From JAXGPP01 sp964436865 (GTDB lineage Bacteria; Planctomycetota; Planctomycetia; Pirellulales; Thermoguttaceae), in NCBI GenBank assembly GCA_964436865.1, contig CAYTFK010000020.1, positions 1 to 42,638 on the forward strand: a stretch of DNA of 42,638 nt, given 5' to 3'. Under the pieces are notes generated by a model. The model had not been told where the DNA came from, made no database searches, and worked only from the letters and a program-made list of their open reading frames with translations. Within the stretch, counting starts at the first letter, position 1. Every line of letters starts with the position of its first letter. Shown one piece after another: positions 24,187 through 32,867 of the stretch. The position numbers and the translations under genes are program-made.

Positions 24187-25641
24187 TCACGAGGCAAGTT
24201 GACGATAACGAGCCAGCTCGGCGTCGCGCCGGGCGGCGTCCCAACCCAGCAAGTCGCCCATCCAGCCGGCCACCCGCAGCGCGGTCTCGCTGGCGTCGCG
24301 ATGGTAATAATGCCAACCCGTGCGGCGAACTATCACATCGTCAACGTGTACCGACCATTCCTCGGTGCAGTAGTGCCGAACGGCCTCCTCGCTCACTTCC
24401 GGAGGCGCAATGCCGCTTACGGCACGCACCGCGGCGTCCTCGACGAGGGGCAGGTCGGCCGTGCGGCACGGGGGCGACGGCCGGCCAAGGTGGCGAAAGA
24501 CGCGGTCGATTACCTGTTGGCCAATGTGGCGATAGGTCGTGAGCTTGCCCCCCGCCACGTCGAACCACCCAGGTTGCGACATGCGGATCACGTGGGCGCG
24601 GGAGATGTCGGACGGCCCGCCGCGCTTGCTCGCCACCAGTGGCCTCACTCCGGCCCAGGCGCTGATGATATCGGCCCGATCGATCGCTGCAGCCGGAAAG
24701 CGGTGATTCACCGTCTCCAGGATGTAGTCGATGTCGGTCATTTCCGTACGGACGTCGTCGAGCGGACCGTCGTAGTCGGTATCGGTCGTGCCCAGGATCA
24801 CCCGGTCGCGCCAGGGAATGGCGAAGAGGATTCGCGATCCCTCGGTCATGACAACTGCGTCGGCCACCGGCAACCTCGCGTGTTCGATGACCACGTGCAC
24901 GCCCTTGGTCAGCCGCAGCTTAATGCTGCTCTGCGGCAACCGCTCCGCCCAGGGGCCGGCCGCGTGGACCACCGTTTGCGCGACAGCGTCCACTGCGCGT
25001 TCACCGAGCACATCGTTCAGCCGGCACACCCATCCGGCGCGGCTGGGTTCAGCTTCGTCCAGCCGCATGTAGTTGATGACGGTTGCGCCTGCGGCCGCCG
25101 CCGAGCGAAGCGTGTCGACAACCAGCCGCGCGTCGTTGGTCAACCCGTCGTAATACCGGACGGCTCCCGTCAGCCCCTTCGTGTCGGGGGCGGGCAAGCG
25201 GCGGACTACGTCATCGGCCGTCATCGAAGTGGAGGGCCCCAGATTGCGGCCGCCGCACAGGGCATCGTAGAGTTTCACCCCGACGCGCATCTGCCAACGC
25301 GGCCAGCCCGAACCACGATAGGTCGGGAACACAAACGGCAACGGTTCGGCCAGGTGCGGCGCGATGCGATGCAAAACCCGCTTTTCATGGCTCGCTTCGT
25401 AGACCAGCCCCAGTCTTCCCTGGGCCAGGTAGCGGATTCCGCCGTGCAACAGCCGGCTGGTGCGGCTGCTCGTGCCTGAAGCGAAATCGGCCTGTTCGAC
25501 CAGGGCCACGCGAAGCCCTCGCAATGCGGCATCCCGTGCCGCACCCGCCCCCAGAATCCCGCCGCCGATCACCAGCACATCCCAGCGCTGGGCAGCAAGC
25601 TCGTCGATGGTTCGCGAACGCGTGGCATTAAGGTCGAACAT
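24187..25641 (-). CDS. glpD: FAD-dependent glycerol-3-phosphate dehydrogenase
   Basis: This 484-residue enzyme oxidises glycerol-3-phosphate to dihydroxyacetone phosphate at the membrane, passing electrons to quinone. The FAD-binding Rossmann motif VIGGGILGAGAARDAALRG is near residue 25. It is followed by the family signature SGTSSRTSRLLHGGIRYL. Further conserved stretches are VHAAGPWAE, FAIPWRDRVILGTTDTDY and WAGVRPLV, with the DVAGGKLTTYR segment near residue 370. A C-terminal helical domain completes it. The ATG has GGAGG 9 nt upstream. It lies 43 nt downstream of glpK on the same strand, forming a glycerol-use operon. No GlpF facilitator is present. Confidence 0.94.
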   Translation of the reverse strand: MFDLNATRSRTIDELAAQRWDVLVIGGGILGAGAARDAALRGLRVALVEQADFASGTSSRTSRLLHGGIRYLAQGRLGLVYEASHEKRVLHRIAPHLAEPLPFVFPTYRGSGWPRWQMRVGVKLYDALCGGRNLGPSTSMTADDVVRRLPAPDTKGLTGAVRYYDGLTNDARLVVDTLRSAAAAGATVINYMRLDEAEPSRAGWVCRLNDVLGERAVDAVAQTVVHAAGPWAERLPQSSIKLRLTKGVHVVIEHARLPVADAVVMTEGSRILFAIPWRDRVILGTTDTDYDGPLDDVRTEMTDIDYILETVNHRFPAAAIDRADIISAWAGVRPLVASKRGGPSDISRAHVIRMSQPGWFDVAGGKLTTYRHIGQQVIDRVFRHLGRPSPPCRTADLPLVEDAAVRAVSGIAPPEVSEEAVRHYCTEEWSVHVDDVIVRRTGWHYYHRDASETALRVAGWMGDLLGWDAARRDAELARYRQLAS

Positions 25642-25684
25642 TCCGAAGAGCCTCCGCTTCTATCCGCCTGTGAACGACGCGCGG

Positions 25685-27181
25685 TCAGTCGTGTTCTTCC
25701 CAGTTGAGCGATCGTTGCACGGCTTCGCGCCAGCGGGCCTGGAGCGCCTCGCGGCGGTCGGCCGAGATAGATGGCTGGAACTCGCGGTCCAGCGTCCAGC
25801 AGCGGGCCACTTCCCCCGGTCCGTGCCAGAACCCGACCGCCAACCCCGCCAGGAACGCCGCCCCCAGGGCCGTGGTCTCGGAAATCACGGGACGCCGGAC
25901 CGCTACGCCCAATAGATCGGCCTGGAACTGCATTAAGGTGTTGTTCACCGACGCGCCGCCGTCGACCTTGAGCGTGCCCAGCGGGATGTCGCAGTCTCGC
26001 TGCATCGCCTCGACCAGATCGCAAGACTGGAAGGCCATCGACTCCACGGCGGCACGGGCAATGTGTGCCGCTGTCGTGCCGCGGCTGATGCCCAGGATCG
26101 TCCCTCGGGCGTACGGATCCCAGTAGGGCGCCCCGAGTCCCACGAACGCCGGCACGACGAATACGCCGCCCGAATCGGGCACTGAGGCTGCCAACTGCTC
26201 GACGTCGCTCGATTGCTTGATGATTCCCAGCCCGTCGCGGAGCCACTGCACCACCGCTCCGGCCACAAAGACTGCCCCTTCGAGGCAATAGGTCACCTTG
26301 CCCTCGAGCCCCCAGCCGATCGTTGTCAGCAGGTTGTTCTTCGATCGTCTGGGGAGCCCGCCCGTGTTGAGCAGCACGAAGCAACCCGTGCCGTAGGTGT
26401 TCTTTGCCTCGCCCGGATCGAGACAGGCCTGGCCGAAGGTGGCGGCCTGCTGATCCCCCGCCAGACCGGCGATCGGAACCGCGCCCTCCAGCCACTCCGA
26501 TTCGGTCTCGGCATACAACTCGCTCGATGGCCGGACCTCGGGGAGCATGACGCGGGGAATTCCCAGAATCGACAACAACTCATCGTCCCAATCAAGGGTA
26601 TTTATGTTGTAGAGGAGGGTTCGACTGGCATTGCTGTAATCGGTGATGTGCCGGCGGCCGCCGGTCAACTTCCACACCAGCCAGCTATCGACGGTGCCGA
26701 ACAACACCTCGCCCCGCTCAGCCCGACCGCGCAAACCCGGATGCGTGTCGAAAAGGTGCTTGACCTTTGTCCCGGAGAAGTACGCGTCGATTACGAGCCC
26801 CGTCTTGATGCGGAACGTCTCTTCGAGCCCCTGTGCTTTGAGCCGCTCGCAGATTCCGGCGCTCGCGCGGCTTTGCCAGACGACCGCGTTGGCCACCGGC
26901 CGACCGGTAGCGCGGTCCCAAAGGATCGTGGTCTCCCGCTGATTGGCAATGCCGATCGCCGCCACGTCGGCCGCTGTTGCGCCAACGGCCGCCATTGCCT
27001 CGCGGGCGACACTCAACTGGGAGGCCCAGATGACCTCGGGGTCGTGTTCCACCAAGCCGGGACCGGGGAGGATCTGCTCGAATTCCTGCTGCGCCGTTGC
27101 CACCGGCCGACCGTCCTGGCCGAAAAGAATGGCGCGGCTGGAAGTCGTGCCCTGATCCAGTGCAAGAATATACCTGGCCAT
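25685..27181 (-). CDS. glpK: glycerol kinase
   Basis: This 498-residue enzyme phosphorylates glycerol with ATP. The FGGY-type fold begins with the phosphate-binding ILALDQGTTSSRAILF, then the substrate segment VEHDPEVIWASQ, the GLVIDAYFSGTKVKHLFD region, LAGDQQAATFGQACLDPGEA and GTGCFVLLN. A late VDGGASVNNTLMQFQAD completes the ATPase motifs. The length matches other GlpK proteins. The ATG at 27179-27181 has GGAG 7 nt upstream; the open frame extends to 27235 without support. It is first in the operon with glpD. It diverges from the MBL-fold gene at 27471. Confidence 0.95.
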   Translation of the reverse strand: MARYILALDQGTTSSRAILFGQDGRPVATAQQEFEQILPGPGLVEHDPEVIWASQLSVAREAMAAVGATAADVAAIGIANQRETTILWDRATGRPVANAVVWQSRASAGICERLKAQGLEETFRIKTGLVIDAYFSGTKVKHLFDTHPGLRGRAERGEVLFGTVDSWLVWKLTGGRRHITDYSNASRTLLYNINTLDWDDELLSILGIPRVMLPEVRPSSELYAETESEWLEGAVPIAGLAGDQQAATFGQACLDPGEAKNTYGTGCFVLLNTGGLPRRSKNNLLTTIGWGLEGKVTYCLEGAVFVAGAVVQWLRDGLGIIKQSSDVEQLAASVPDSGGVFVVPAFVGLGAPYWDPYARGTILGISRGTTAAHIARAAVESMAFQSCDLVEAMQRDCDIPLGTLKVDGGASVNNTLMQFQADLLGVAVRRPVISETTALGAAFLAGLAVGFWHGPGEVARCWTLDREFQPSISADRREALQARWREAVQRSLNWEEHD

Positions 27182-27470
27182 CGCGTTCTCCGCGGTAGAA
27201 ATCAACCATCGGTCAGGCTTGCGCCCGACACTCAAAGAGTGAACCTGGCCGAAACTCAGGCTTCGCGGGTCAGAAATCCTGCCGGCACCGGCTTGACGGG
27301 GACTCTTTTGCCTGGCCCCGCTCAGCAGTCTAGCGGCTAGCTAGCACTCCGACAAGCGACGCCGACTCATCCGAAACACCGCTCCAACGGCCGGGACTCC
27401 ATTGCGGAAGTCAAGAAAGGTAAAACAGGTTGAACCGGCTCCAGCCGAGCAACTCCATCTGGTCTGAACA

Positions 27471-28487
27471 ATGTCCTCATTGCCGCCCGTCAAGCAGTAT
27501 ATCTCCGCGAGCGGCCCGCGCGTGTATCGCATCGCGTGCTCGGTCTTTCCCAATTTGAGCGGCCGCGTCTATCTCGTACTCGACGCGGGGCCTCCCACGC
27601 TGGTTGACGCCGGCGCCGTTCACGGGCAGTCAGTCCGCGACCTCCTCGCCGGTTTCGATGCGATCCGCCGGGAGTTTCAGATGCCGGTCGCGCTGGCCGA
27701 TGTCAAGCGGATCGTGATCACGCATGGGCATCTTGATCATATTGGCGGTTTGGCGGAACTCGTTGCCCGCACCGGCGCCGAAGTGGTCGTGCACCCGCTC
27801 GACAGCCGCATTATCGCCGCATACGACGAGCGGGCTGCCGTCGTTCGTTACCGGACGGACCGTTTCCTGCGGCAGGCGGGCCTCGCACCCCAGCGCCGCG
27901 CCGATCTGCTGCAGGCCTTCGGCTACTTTCCGGGGCGACTGCGAAACGTCGCGGTCGATCGGCTCATTGACGATGGCGAACAACTCGATGGCCTGCATTT
28001 CCTGCACACTCCCGGCCACAGCCCCGGGCACGTCTGCGTGGGCATCGGCGAGATCCTGCTGGCTGGCGACCACATCCTGGCCCGCACCGTCTCCCAGCAA
28101 TGGCCGGAGAGCCTGGCCGCCAGCACCGGTCTGGGGCACTATCTCGACTCGCTTGAGAAGGTCGAGGCACGCGGCTTCGAGCTCGTGCTCGGCGGCCACG
28201 AACCCCCGATTCACGATGTTGGCAAGCGGATTGATGAGATCCGCTCCAGCCATCGGCGGCGTCTGGACCGAGTCGTGGAGATACTGCGGAATTCTCCGGA
28301 ACCGCTTTCGCTTGGCGAGATCGCTCAGCAGATGTACGCACAGCCGGACGGCCTGGCGGCCATTCTGGCTATCACCGACGCCGGGTCGCGAATCGAATAC
28401 CTCGAGCAACGCGGTGTGGTGGCGATTGCCAATTTCGCTGACTTGGAAATCGATCGCGAACCGATCTTCCGCTACCAACTTCCCTGA
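27471..28487 (+). CDS. MBL-fold metallo-hydrolase
   Basis: This 338-residue protein has the metallo-beta-lactamase fold. The metal-binding motif HxHxDH reads THGHLDHIGG (about residue 85). Other ligands are in HTPGHSPGHV (about residue 180), LAGDHIL (Asp, about 200) and LGGHEPP. A C-terminal part of about 90 residues, with the helix RRRLDRVVEILRN, looks like a winged-helix-type extension seen in many glyoxalase II/LACTB2-like hydrolases. It probably cleaves a thioester, phosphodiester or lactone; no specific substrate can be named. No good ribosome-binding site is seen before the ATG. The next gene follows by 102 nt on the same strand. Confidence 0.9.
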   Translation: MSSLPPVKQYISASGPRVYRIACSVFPNLSGRVYLVLDAGPPTLVDAGAVHGQSVRDLLAGFDAIRREFQMPVALADVKRIVITHGHLDHIGGLAELVARTGAEVVVHPLDSRIIAAYDERAAVVRYRTDRFLRQAGLAPQRRADLLQAFGYFPGRLRNVAVDRLIDDGEQLDGLHFLHTPGHSPGHVCVGIGEILLAGDHILARTVSQQWPESLAASTGLGHYLDSLEKVEARGFELVLGGHEPPIHDVGKRIDEIRSSHRRRLDRVVEILRNSPEPLSLGEIAQQMYAQPDGLAAILAITDAGSRIEYLEQRGVVAIANFADLEIDREPIFRYQLP

Positions 28488-28589
28488 ATTGGCCGGTCCG
28501 GCGGGCGACGTTATACTGGCATGGAAGCGGCACTCAGGAGTCAGAACTGCGAGCGATGCCGGTAGGCCTTGGTTCGAGGAGCAGCGAGC

Positions 28590-28889
28590 GTGAATTGTCC
28601 GGTATGCAAGAACTCGGAACTGCGAATGACCGAGCGGCAAGGCATCGAGATCGACTACTGCCCGCAGTGCCGAGGCGTGTGGCTCGACCGCGGCGAACTC
28701 GACAAGATCATCGAACGAGCAGCTAAAGAGAGGCTCGATGAACCGGCGCTGGATCGACCTCCTGAGGGTCCACCCCAGATCCAGCGCGACGAGGACCGGC
28801 GCCGCCGCGACTCCGACCGCTACTACCGCGAGGAAAAACGCCGCTACAAGCGCAAATCGTTCTGGAGCGAGTTGTTCGATTTCGACTGA
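28590..28889 (+). CDS. zf-TFIIB domain mini-protein
   Basis: This 99-residue protein starts at the GTG at 28590-28592, with GAGGAG about 9 nt upstream. Its first 45 residues form a TFIIB-type zinc ribbon: CPVC near the start, then YCPQCRGVWLDRGELDKII. The rest is a charged, Arg- and Glu-rich tail likely to be disordered, ending in WSELFDFD. The zf-TFIIB family is widespread in bacteria with unknown role, and zinc binding is expected. Its last 46 nt overlap tail-to-tail with the large kinase gene on the opposite strand. Confidence 0.85.
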   Translation: MNCPVCKNSELRMTERQGIEIDYCPQCRGVWLDRGELDKIIERAAKERLDEPALDRPPEGPPQIQRDEDRRRRDSDRYYREEKRRYKRKSFWSELFDFD

Positions 28890-31800
28890 TCCGTTCGCTC
28901 GCGACCTCGCTTTCGACTTGCCCGCACTTGCTCTCCGGTCCCGGTTCCGGCCTGTCCTGCCGCGAGCATGCCGGTCATGAGTTCCAGTTGCCGGCGCACG
29001 CCATCCGGCCGTAGCCAGCCGAAGCCGCGATACTGCAATTGCACGAGCAGCTTGCGGAAATCGTAATCACTCCAGAGCGGTTTGCCGGAAGCCTTGCCCC
29101 CTTCGGCTTTGCGGCGGTGAAAGACGACGAAGTCGGTCAGGCACTGCCGAGCGTCTTCGTTCCAGTCGGACCAACCGGGAAACTCGTACTCCCAGTCGAG
29201 TTCCCATAGCCGCAGCGTGCCGTCCTTGCTGCCCGACAGGCTCCAGCGGCCATCGGCGCTGATCGACACGGCGTGCACGGCATCCGTGTGCCCCTCGAGC
29301 GTGCGGACACACTTTCCATCCACAAGATCCCACACCCGCGCGGAGCCGCTCTTGCCGCCCGACACAGCCCAGCGGCCGTCGGCGCTGAGGCCAAGTGCCA
29401 GCGCCGGTCCGGTGTGCCCCTGAAGCACTTTCAGGCATTGGCCGTCGTCCAGATTCCAAACACGGAGCGTAGCGTCCTTGCCGGCCGAAACCGCCCGCAA
29501 ACCGTCCACCGCCAGTTGCGCATCATGAATCCAACCGCCGTGCCCCTCGAGCACGAGCAGGCAGCTGCCTCCAGCGGTGTCCCACACCCGCAACGTGTTG
29601 TCCTCGCTCCCTGAAAGCCCGATGCGGCCGTCGTTGCTCAGGCAGACCGAGTTCACGTAGGCCGTGTGTCCTTTGAGCACCTGGAGACAAGCCCCTGTCG
29701 TCGTGTCCCACAGCCGCAGCGTGCGGTCCCAACTGCCCGATAGTGCCAGGCGCCCGTCGGCCGAGATGGCCACTGATTCGATGCCGTTGCCGTGCCCGGA
29801 AAAAACTCGGCGACACTGGCCGGTGGCTACATCCCACAGCCGCACAGTGCGGTCCCAGCCACCGGAGAGCGCCAGCCGGCCGTCGCCGTTGAGGGCCACG
29901 CCGCGCACGCAATCGCCGTGCCCCTCGAACGACCTGACGGTCCGCCCTGTGGCGGTGTCCCACAAACGCAGCGTCTTGTCCCATCCTCCGGAGATTGCAT
30001 AGTTGCCGTTGGCGGTCAGCGCGACCGCGTTGACCTCGCCGCTGTGTCCGACCAGCGTTCGCGCGCACCAGGCATCGAGCAGGCGCACGCGGCGACAATA
30101 GCTGCCGACCATATTCCAGAGATCCAGCGACTGGCGGGCGACTCCATATCCCGAAAGGTTTCGTACTTCTCGCGCCAACTTGAGCGCTTCGTCCGGCCGC
30201 CCGGCATGAATTGCCTCACGGGCCCGCGCCGCCAGTGAAGCGAAACTGGCCTGGGCTTCTCCGGCCTCTTCCGAGCTGGTTATTCGACACAGGAGCATGG
30301 GTGCGGTGTACCGGCGGGTGGCATCGCACAACAGCCCGAGATTCCATAGCCGCACCGTGGTTCCCGTGCTTGCCGAAAACGCCCAGGTGCCGTCGGAACT
30401 GATGAAGACCCTGTTTACCGGGTGGGTGTGCCCCTTGAGGGTTCGCAGGCAGCGGCCCGTTTCCACCTCCCACAATCGGAGTGTCTTGTCGCTGCTTCCA
30501 GAAAGGGCCCAAGTACTATCGGCGGTCAGCGAGATCGAGTTGACTCGACCGGTGTGCCCGTGAAACGATCCCCGCACTTCGCCGGTGGCAGCATCGCGGA
30601 GCACCAGTTCGTAATCTTCGCCTCCCGAAAGCGTCCAGCGGCCGTCGGGCGTGGCCGCATTCGTGGCTGGCCCCCACAGCACCTGCTGAAACTCCGCTGA
30701 ACACGTGTCCGATTCGCGATCCCAGAGCTGGATTCGACCTTCGTCGCCCGCTTTAAGGCAATACGCGCCGTCGGCGCTCGTCACATTGTCGATCGACTCC
30801 TCCGGGCGGATCTCAAACGACAGCACAGGATGACCCGTGGCCATATCCCAGATCCGAACCGTATCGTCGTCCGAGCGGGACAACGCCAGCCGGTCGTCGG
30901 GGCTCTGGAACATGAAATCGAGATCGAACGACTCGGCGCGAAGCGAGCGCACGCAGTGTGGCGTGTGGGCTGCCATGCCCTGTGCCCGTTCGACGAGCGC
31001 GCGAACCTCCGGCGGGCCACCCAGGCTGATTGCCCGTTCGAGCGCCTGAATGGCGGGCTCGATCTCGCCGCGTTCCAGTTGCACCTGGCCCAACGAATAG
31101 GCGGGCTCCCATGTTTCCGCGCGTGTGGCGACGAGGTCTTCCAAGTGGCCGACCAGTTCCACGTCGGTGATCCGCCCCGTGCGCCACATGAGCAGGCTGC
31201 GATTGTGAGTCACCTGCGACTGCCACGGATGCCAGTGCCATGCTTCCTCGAAAAATCGGGCGGCTTCGTCCTGTTTGCCCAAGTCGAGCATCGAGACCGC
31301 ACGGTTGTTGAGTCCGTCGGCCTTCAGCTCGGTAGCCGCCGGTTCCTGCCGAAAGTAATCGTGGCCCGCCGCCTCGCGATAGACTTCGATCAGTTCCCGG
31401 GCGACCTCCTCCATATCGGCAGGCCGGTCGTCAGGGTTGTCCTGGAAGCACCGTTGGAGCAGATTCGAAACCCCATCCGGCACCTCGGGGATCGCCTCGT
31501 CGGGTGGGCCCTTATAGAGATGTTCGATGAACGCGTCGGCGGCGGTGTGGCCCCCTTCCGGGCACGGGGGCTGGCCGCGGAACATCTCGAACACGCTCAC
31601 GCCCCACGACCAGATGTCGGTGCGATGGGTAAGCTTGGTGCGATACTCGGCCGGAACTCCCGACTCCAACTGGACGGCCGCACGGGCTTGTTCCGGCGAG
31701 CAGTAGCCCGGCGTCATTCCTGCCCAACTCACCAGCATGTCGTAGGGCGGATCAGGACGGGTGATCTCACCCGCGGCGACGCGTGCCCGTACCAACCCGA

Positions 31801-32506
31801 AATCGGTTACCTTGGGCACGCCGTTTTGCATCATCACGTTGGCCGGCTTCACGTCCTGGTGAATCACGCCGTGCCCGTGGGCATAGTGCAGTCCCCAGGC
31901 GAACTGGATGGCGATGTCCAGGATTCGCAGTAGTGATTCACGCCGCCCCCCCTCGTAGAGCCGCCGCGAACGAATCCACTCGCGAAGACTGCCGCCATCA
32001 ACGAATTCGGCGAAAATCCTAGGAATCCCCCCAAGCCGGCGGACGTAGTAGCAGGTCACGATGTTCGGGTGCAGGCCGAGGTCGATCCAGGTTTCGCACT
32101 CGCATTCAAAGTCGAGCGCCCCCTGCTCGGCGCGAAAGGCTTCGCGCTTCGGGCATTTCACCGCCAGATCCAAATCCCAGCCGCGGTGGTGCACCCGATA
32201 AACGAGACCCACCCCACCTTCGGCGTAGTGCTTGCGTTTGTCGGCTGGATTCAGCCGCTTGACCTCATACACGCCGAGGATGACGTCGCCCAGTTTCCAG
32301 ATCTCGGGGACCAATTGCTCGACGCGGGCCGTTTCGGCGTCCTTCGCCGCGACGGAAGCGTCGACCGTCTTGGTCTCCAGGTCGGCAAAGCGACTGACAA
32401 TGAAATGCTCGCCGCAACGGTTGCAGCGTGCTCTCCGTCCCAGATGGGAGTTGTCGACCTGATATTGGGCCGAACACTGCGGACACGTAACTGTCGTTCG
32501 CGGCAT
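28844..32506 (-). CDS. zinc-ribbon Ser/Thr protein kinase with TPR and WD40 repeats
   Basis: This 1220-residue protein has four parts. The N-terminus is an MJ0042-type zinc ribbon (CPQCSAQYQ ... CNRCGEHF, residues 8-32). The kinase domain (about 80-350) has the glycine loop AEGGVGLVYRV, VKCP lysine, catalytic loop VIHQDVKPANV, DFG and SPEQAR activation end. The usual H-R-D is H-Q-D. A TPR-like helical part follows (about 390-510). Twelve WD40 repeats end it, in blocks of five (about 520-750) and seven (about 815-1110), each with GH and WD-type dipeptides. Kinase-WD40 proteins are a planctomycete speciality thought to relay signals through protein binding. The start is the ATG at 32504-32506; the frame continues to 32587. 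Its 3' end overlaps the zf-TFIIB gene on the other strand. Confidence 0.93.
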   Translation of the reverse strand: MPRTTVTCPQCSAQYQVDNSHLGRRARCNRCGEHFIVSRFADLETKTVDASVAAKDAETARVEQLVPEIWKLGDVILGVYEVKRLNPADKRKHYAEGGVGLVYRVHHRGWDLDLAVKCPKREAFRAEQGALDFECECETWIDLGLHPNIVTCYYVRRLGGIPRIFAEFVDGGSLREWIRSRRLYEGGRRESLLRILDIAIQFAWGLHYAHGHGVIHQDVKPANVMMQNGVPKVTDFGLVRARVAAGEITRPDPPYDMLVSWAGMTPGYCSPEQARAAVQLESGVPAEYRTKLTHRTDIWSWGVSVFEMFRGQPPCPEGGHTAADAFIEHLYKGPPDEAIPEVPDGVSNLLQRCFQDNPDDRPADMEEVARELIEVYREAAGHDYFRQEPAATELKADGLNNRAVSMLDLGKQDEAARFFEEAWHWHPWQSQVTHNRSLLMWRTGRITDVELVGHLEDLVATRAETWEPAYSLGQVQLERGEIEPAIQALERAISLGGPPEVRALVERAQGMAAHTPHCVRSLRAESFDLDFMFQSPDDRLALSRSDDDTVRIWDMATGHPVLSFEIRPEESIDNVTSADGAYCLKAGDEGRIQLWDRESDTCSAEFQQVLWGPATNAATPDGRWTLSGGEDYELVLRDAATGEVRGSFHGHTGRVNSISLTADSTWALSGSSDKTLRLWEVETGRCLRTLKGHTHPVNRVFISSDGTWAFSASTGTTVRLWNLGLLCDATRRYTAPMLLCRITSSEEAGEAQASFASLAARAREAIHAGRPDEALKLAREVRNLSGYGVARQSLDLWNMVGSYCRRVRLLDAWCARTLVGHSGEVNAVALTANGNYAISGGWDKTLRLWDTATGRTVRSFEGHGDCVRGVALNGDGRLALSGGWDRTVRLWDVATGQCRRVFSGHGNGIESVAISADGRLALSGSWDRTLRLWDTTTGACLQVLKGHTAYVNSVCLSNDGRIGLSGSEDNTLRVWDTAGGSCLLVLEGHGGWIHDAQLAVDGLRAVSAGKDATLRVWNLDDGQCLKVLQGHTGPALALGLSADGRWAVSGGKSGSARVWDLVDGKCVRTLEGHTDAVHAVSISADGRWSLSGSKDGTLRLWELDWEYEFPGWSDWNEDARQCLTDFVVFHRRKAEGGKASGKPLWSDYDFRKLLVQLQYRGFGWLRPDGVRRQLELMTGMLAAGQAGTGTGEQVRASRKRGRERTDQSKSNNSLQNDLRL

Positions 32507-32867
32507 AGTGCCCGATCGTTGGAAGAGTAGCCATCCGCAAGAGGAGGGGCTCGGCGTGCCGGTATGCGGCCGCTCGCAAGGAAACAACGCCCCCCTAATT
32601 CCGATGGTAGGTTCAGCAGCAGATCAAGTCAACGCAACGCGCCACCCGGCCCGCGAGGGGTAAGACGCAACAGTTTTGCTGCCAAGGCGTTTTTCACGGA
32701 GCTTCGGCCGAGGGCAACGGGTGGCTCGGCACTCGAAATGCCAACGGTAGAAAAACCATGGTGCCCCGGTTCATTCCTCGGGCGAGTGGCATTAGAATCT
32801 ACGCGATTGCGGCGCCTTTGGGTCTGTTCTGGGAAGGCTGCCGGTCCAATCTCGGAAGGACATTTTC
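32507..32867. other. 361-bp divergent intergenic region
   Basis: This region separates the minus-strand kinase gene from the plus-strand cobL. No gene or known riboswitch is seen. An 8-bp inverted pair GCCACCCG / CGGGTGGC is present near 32640 and 32718, but it is far apart. Promoters of both genes should lie here, yet no convincing hexamers were recognised. Confidence 0.35.

Noticed and set aside
32588..32867. Cobalamin riboswitch upstream of cobL
   Set aside because: The conserved B12-box and core were looked for and not found; only a few short matches exist.
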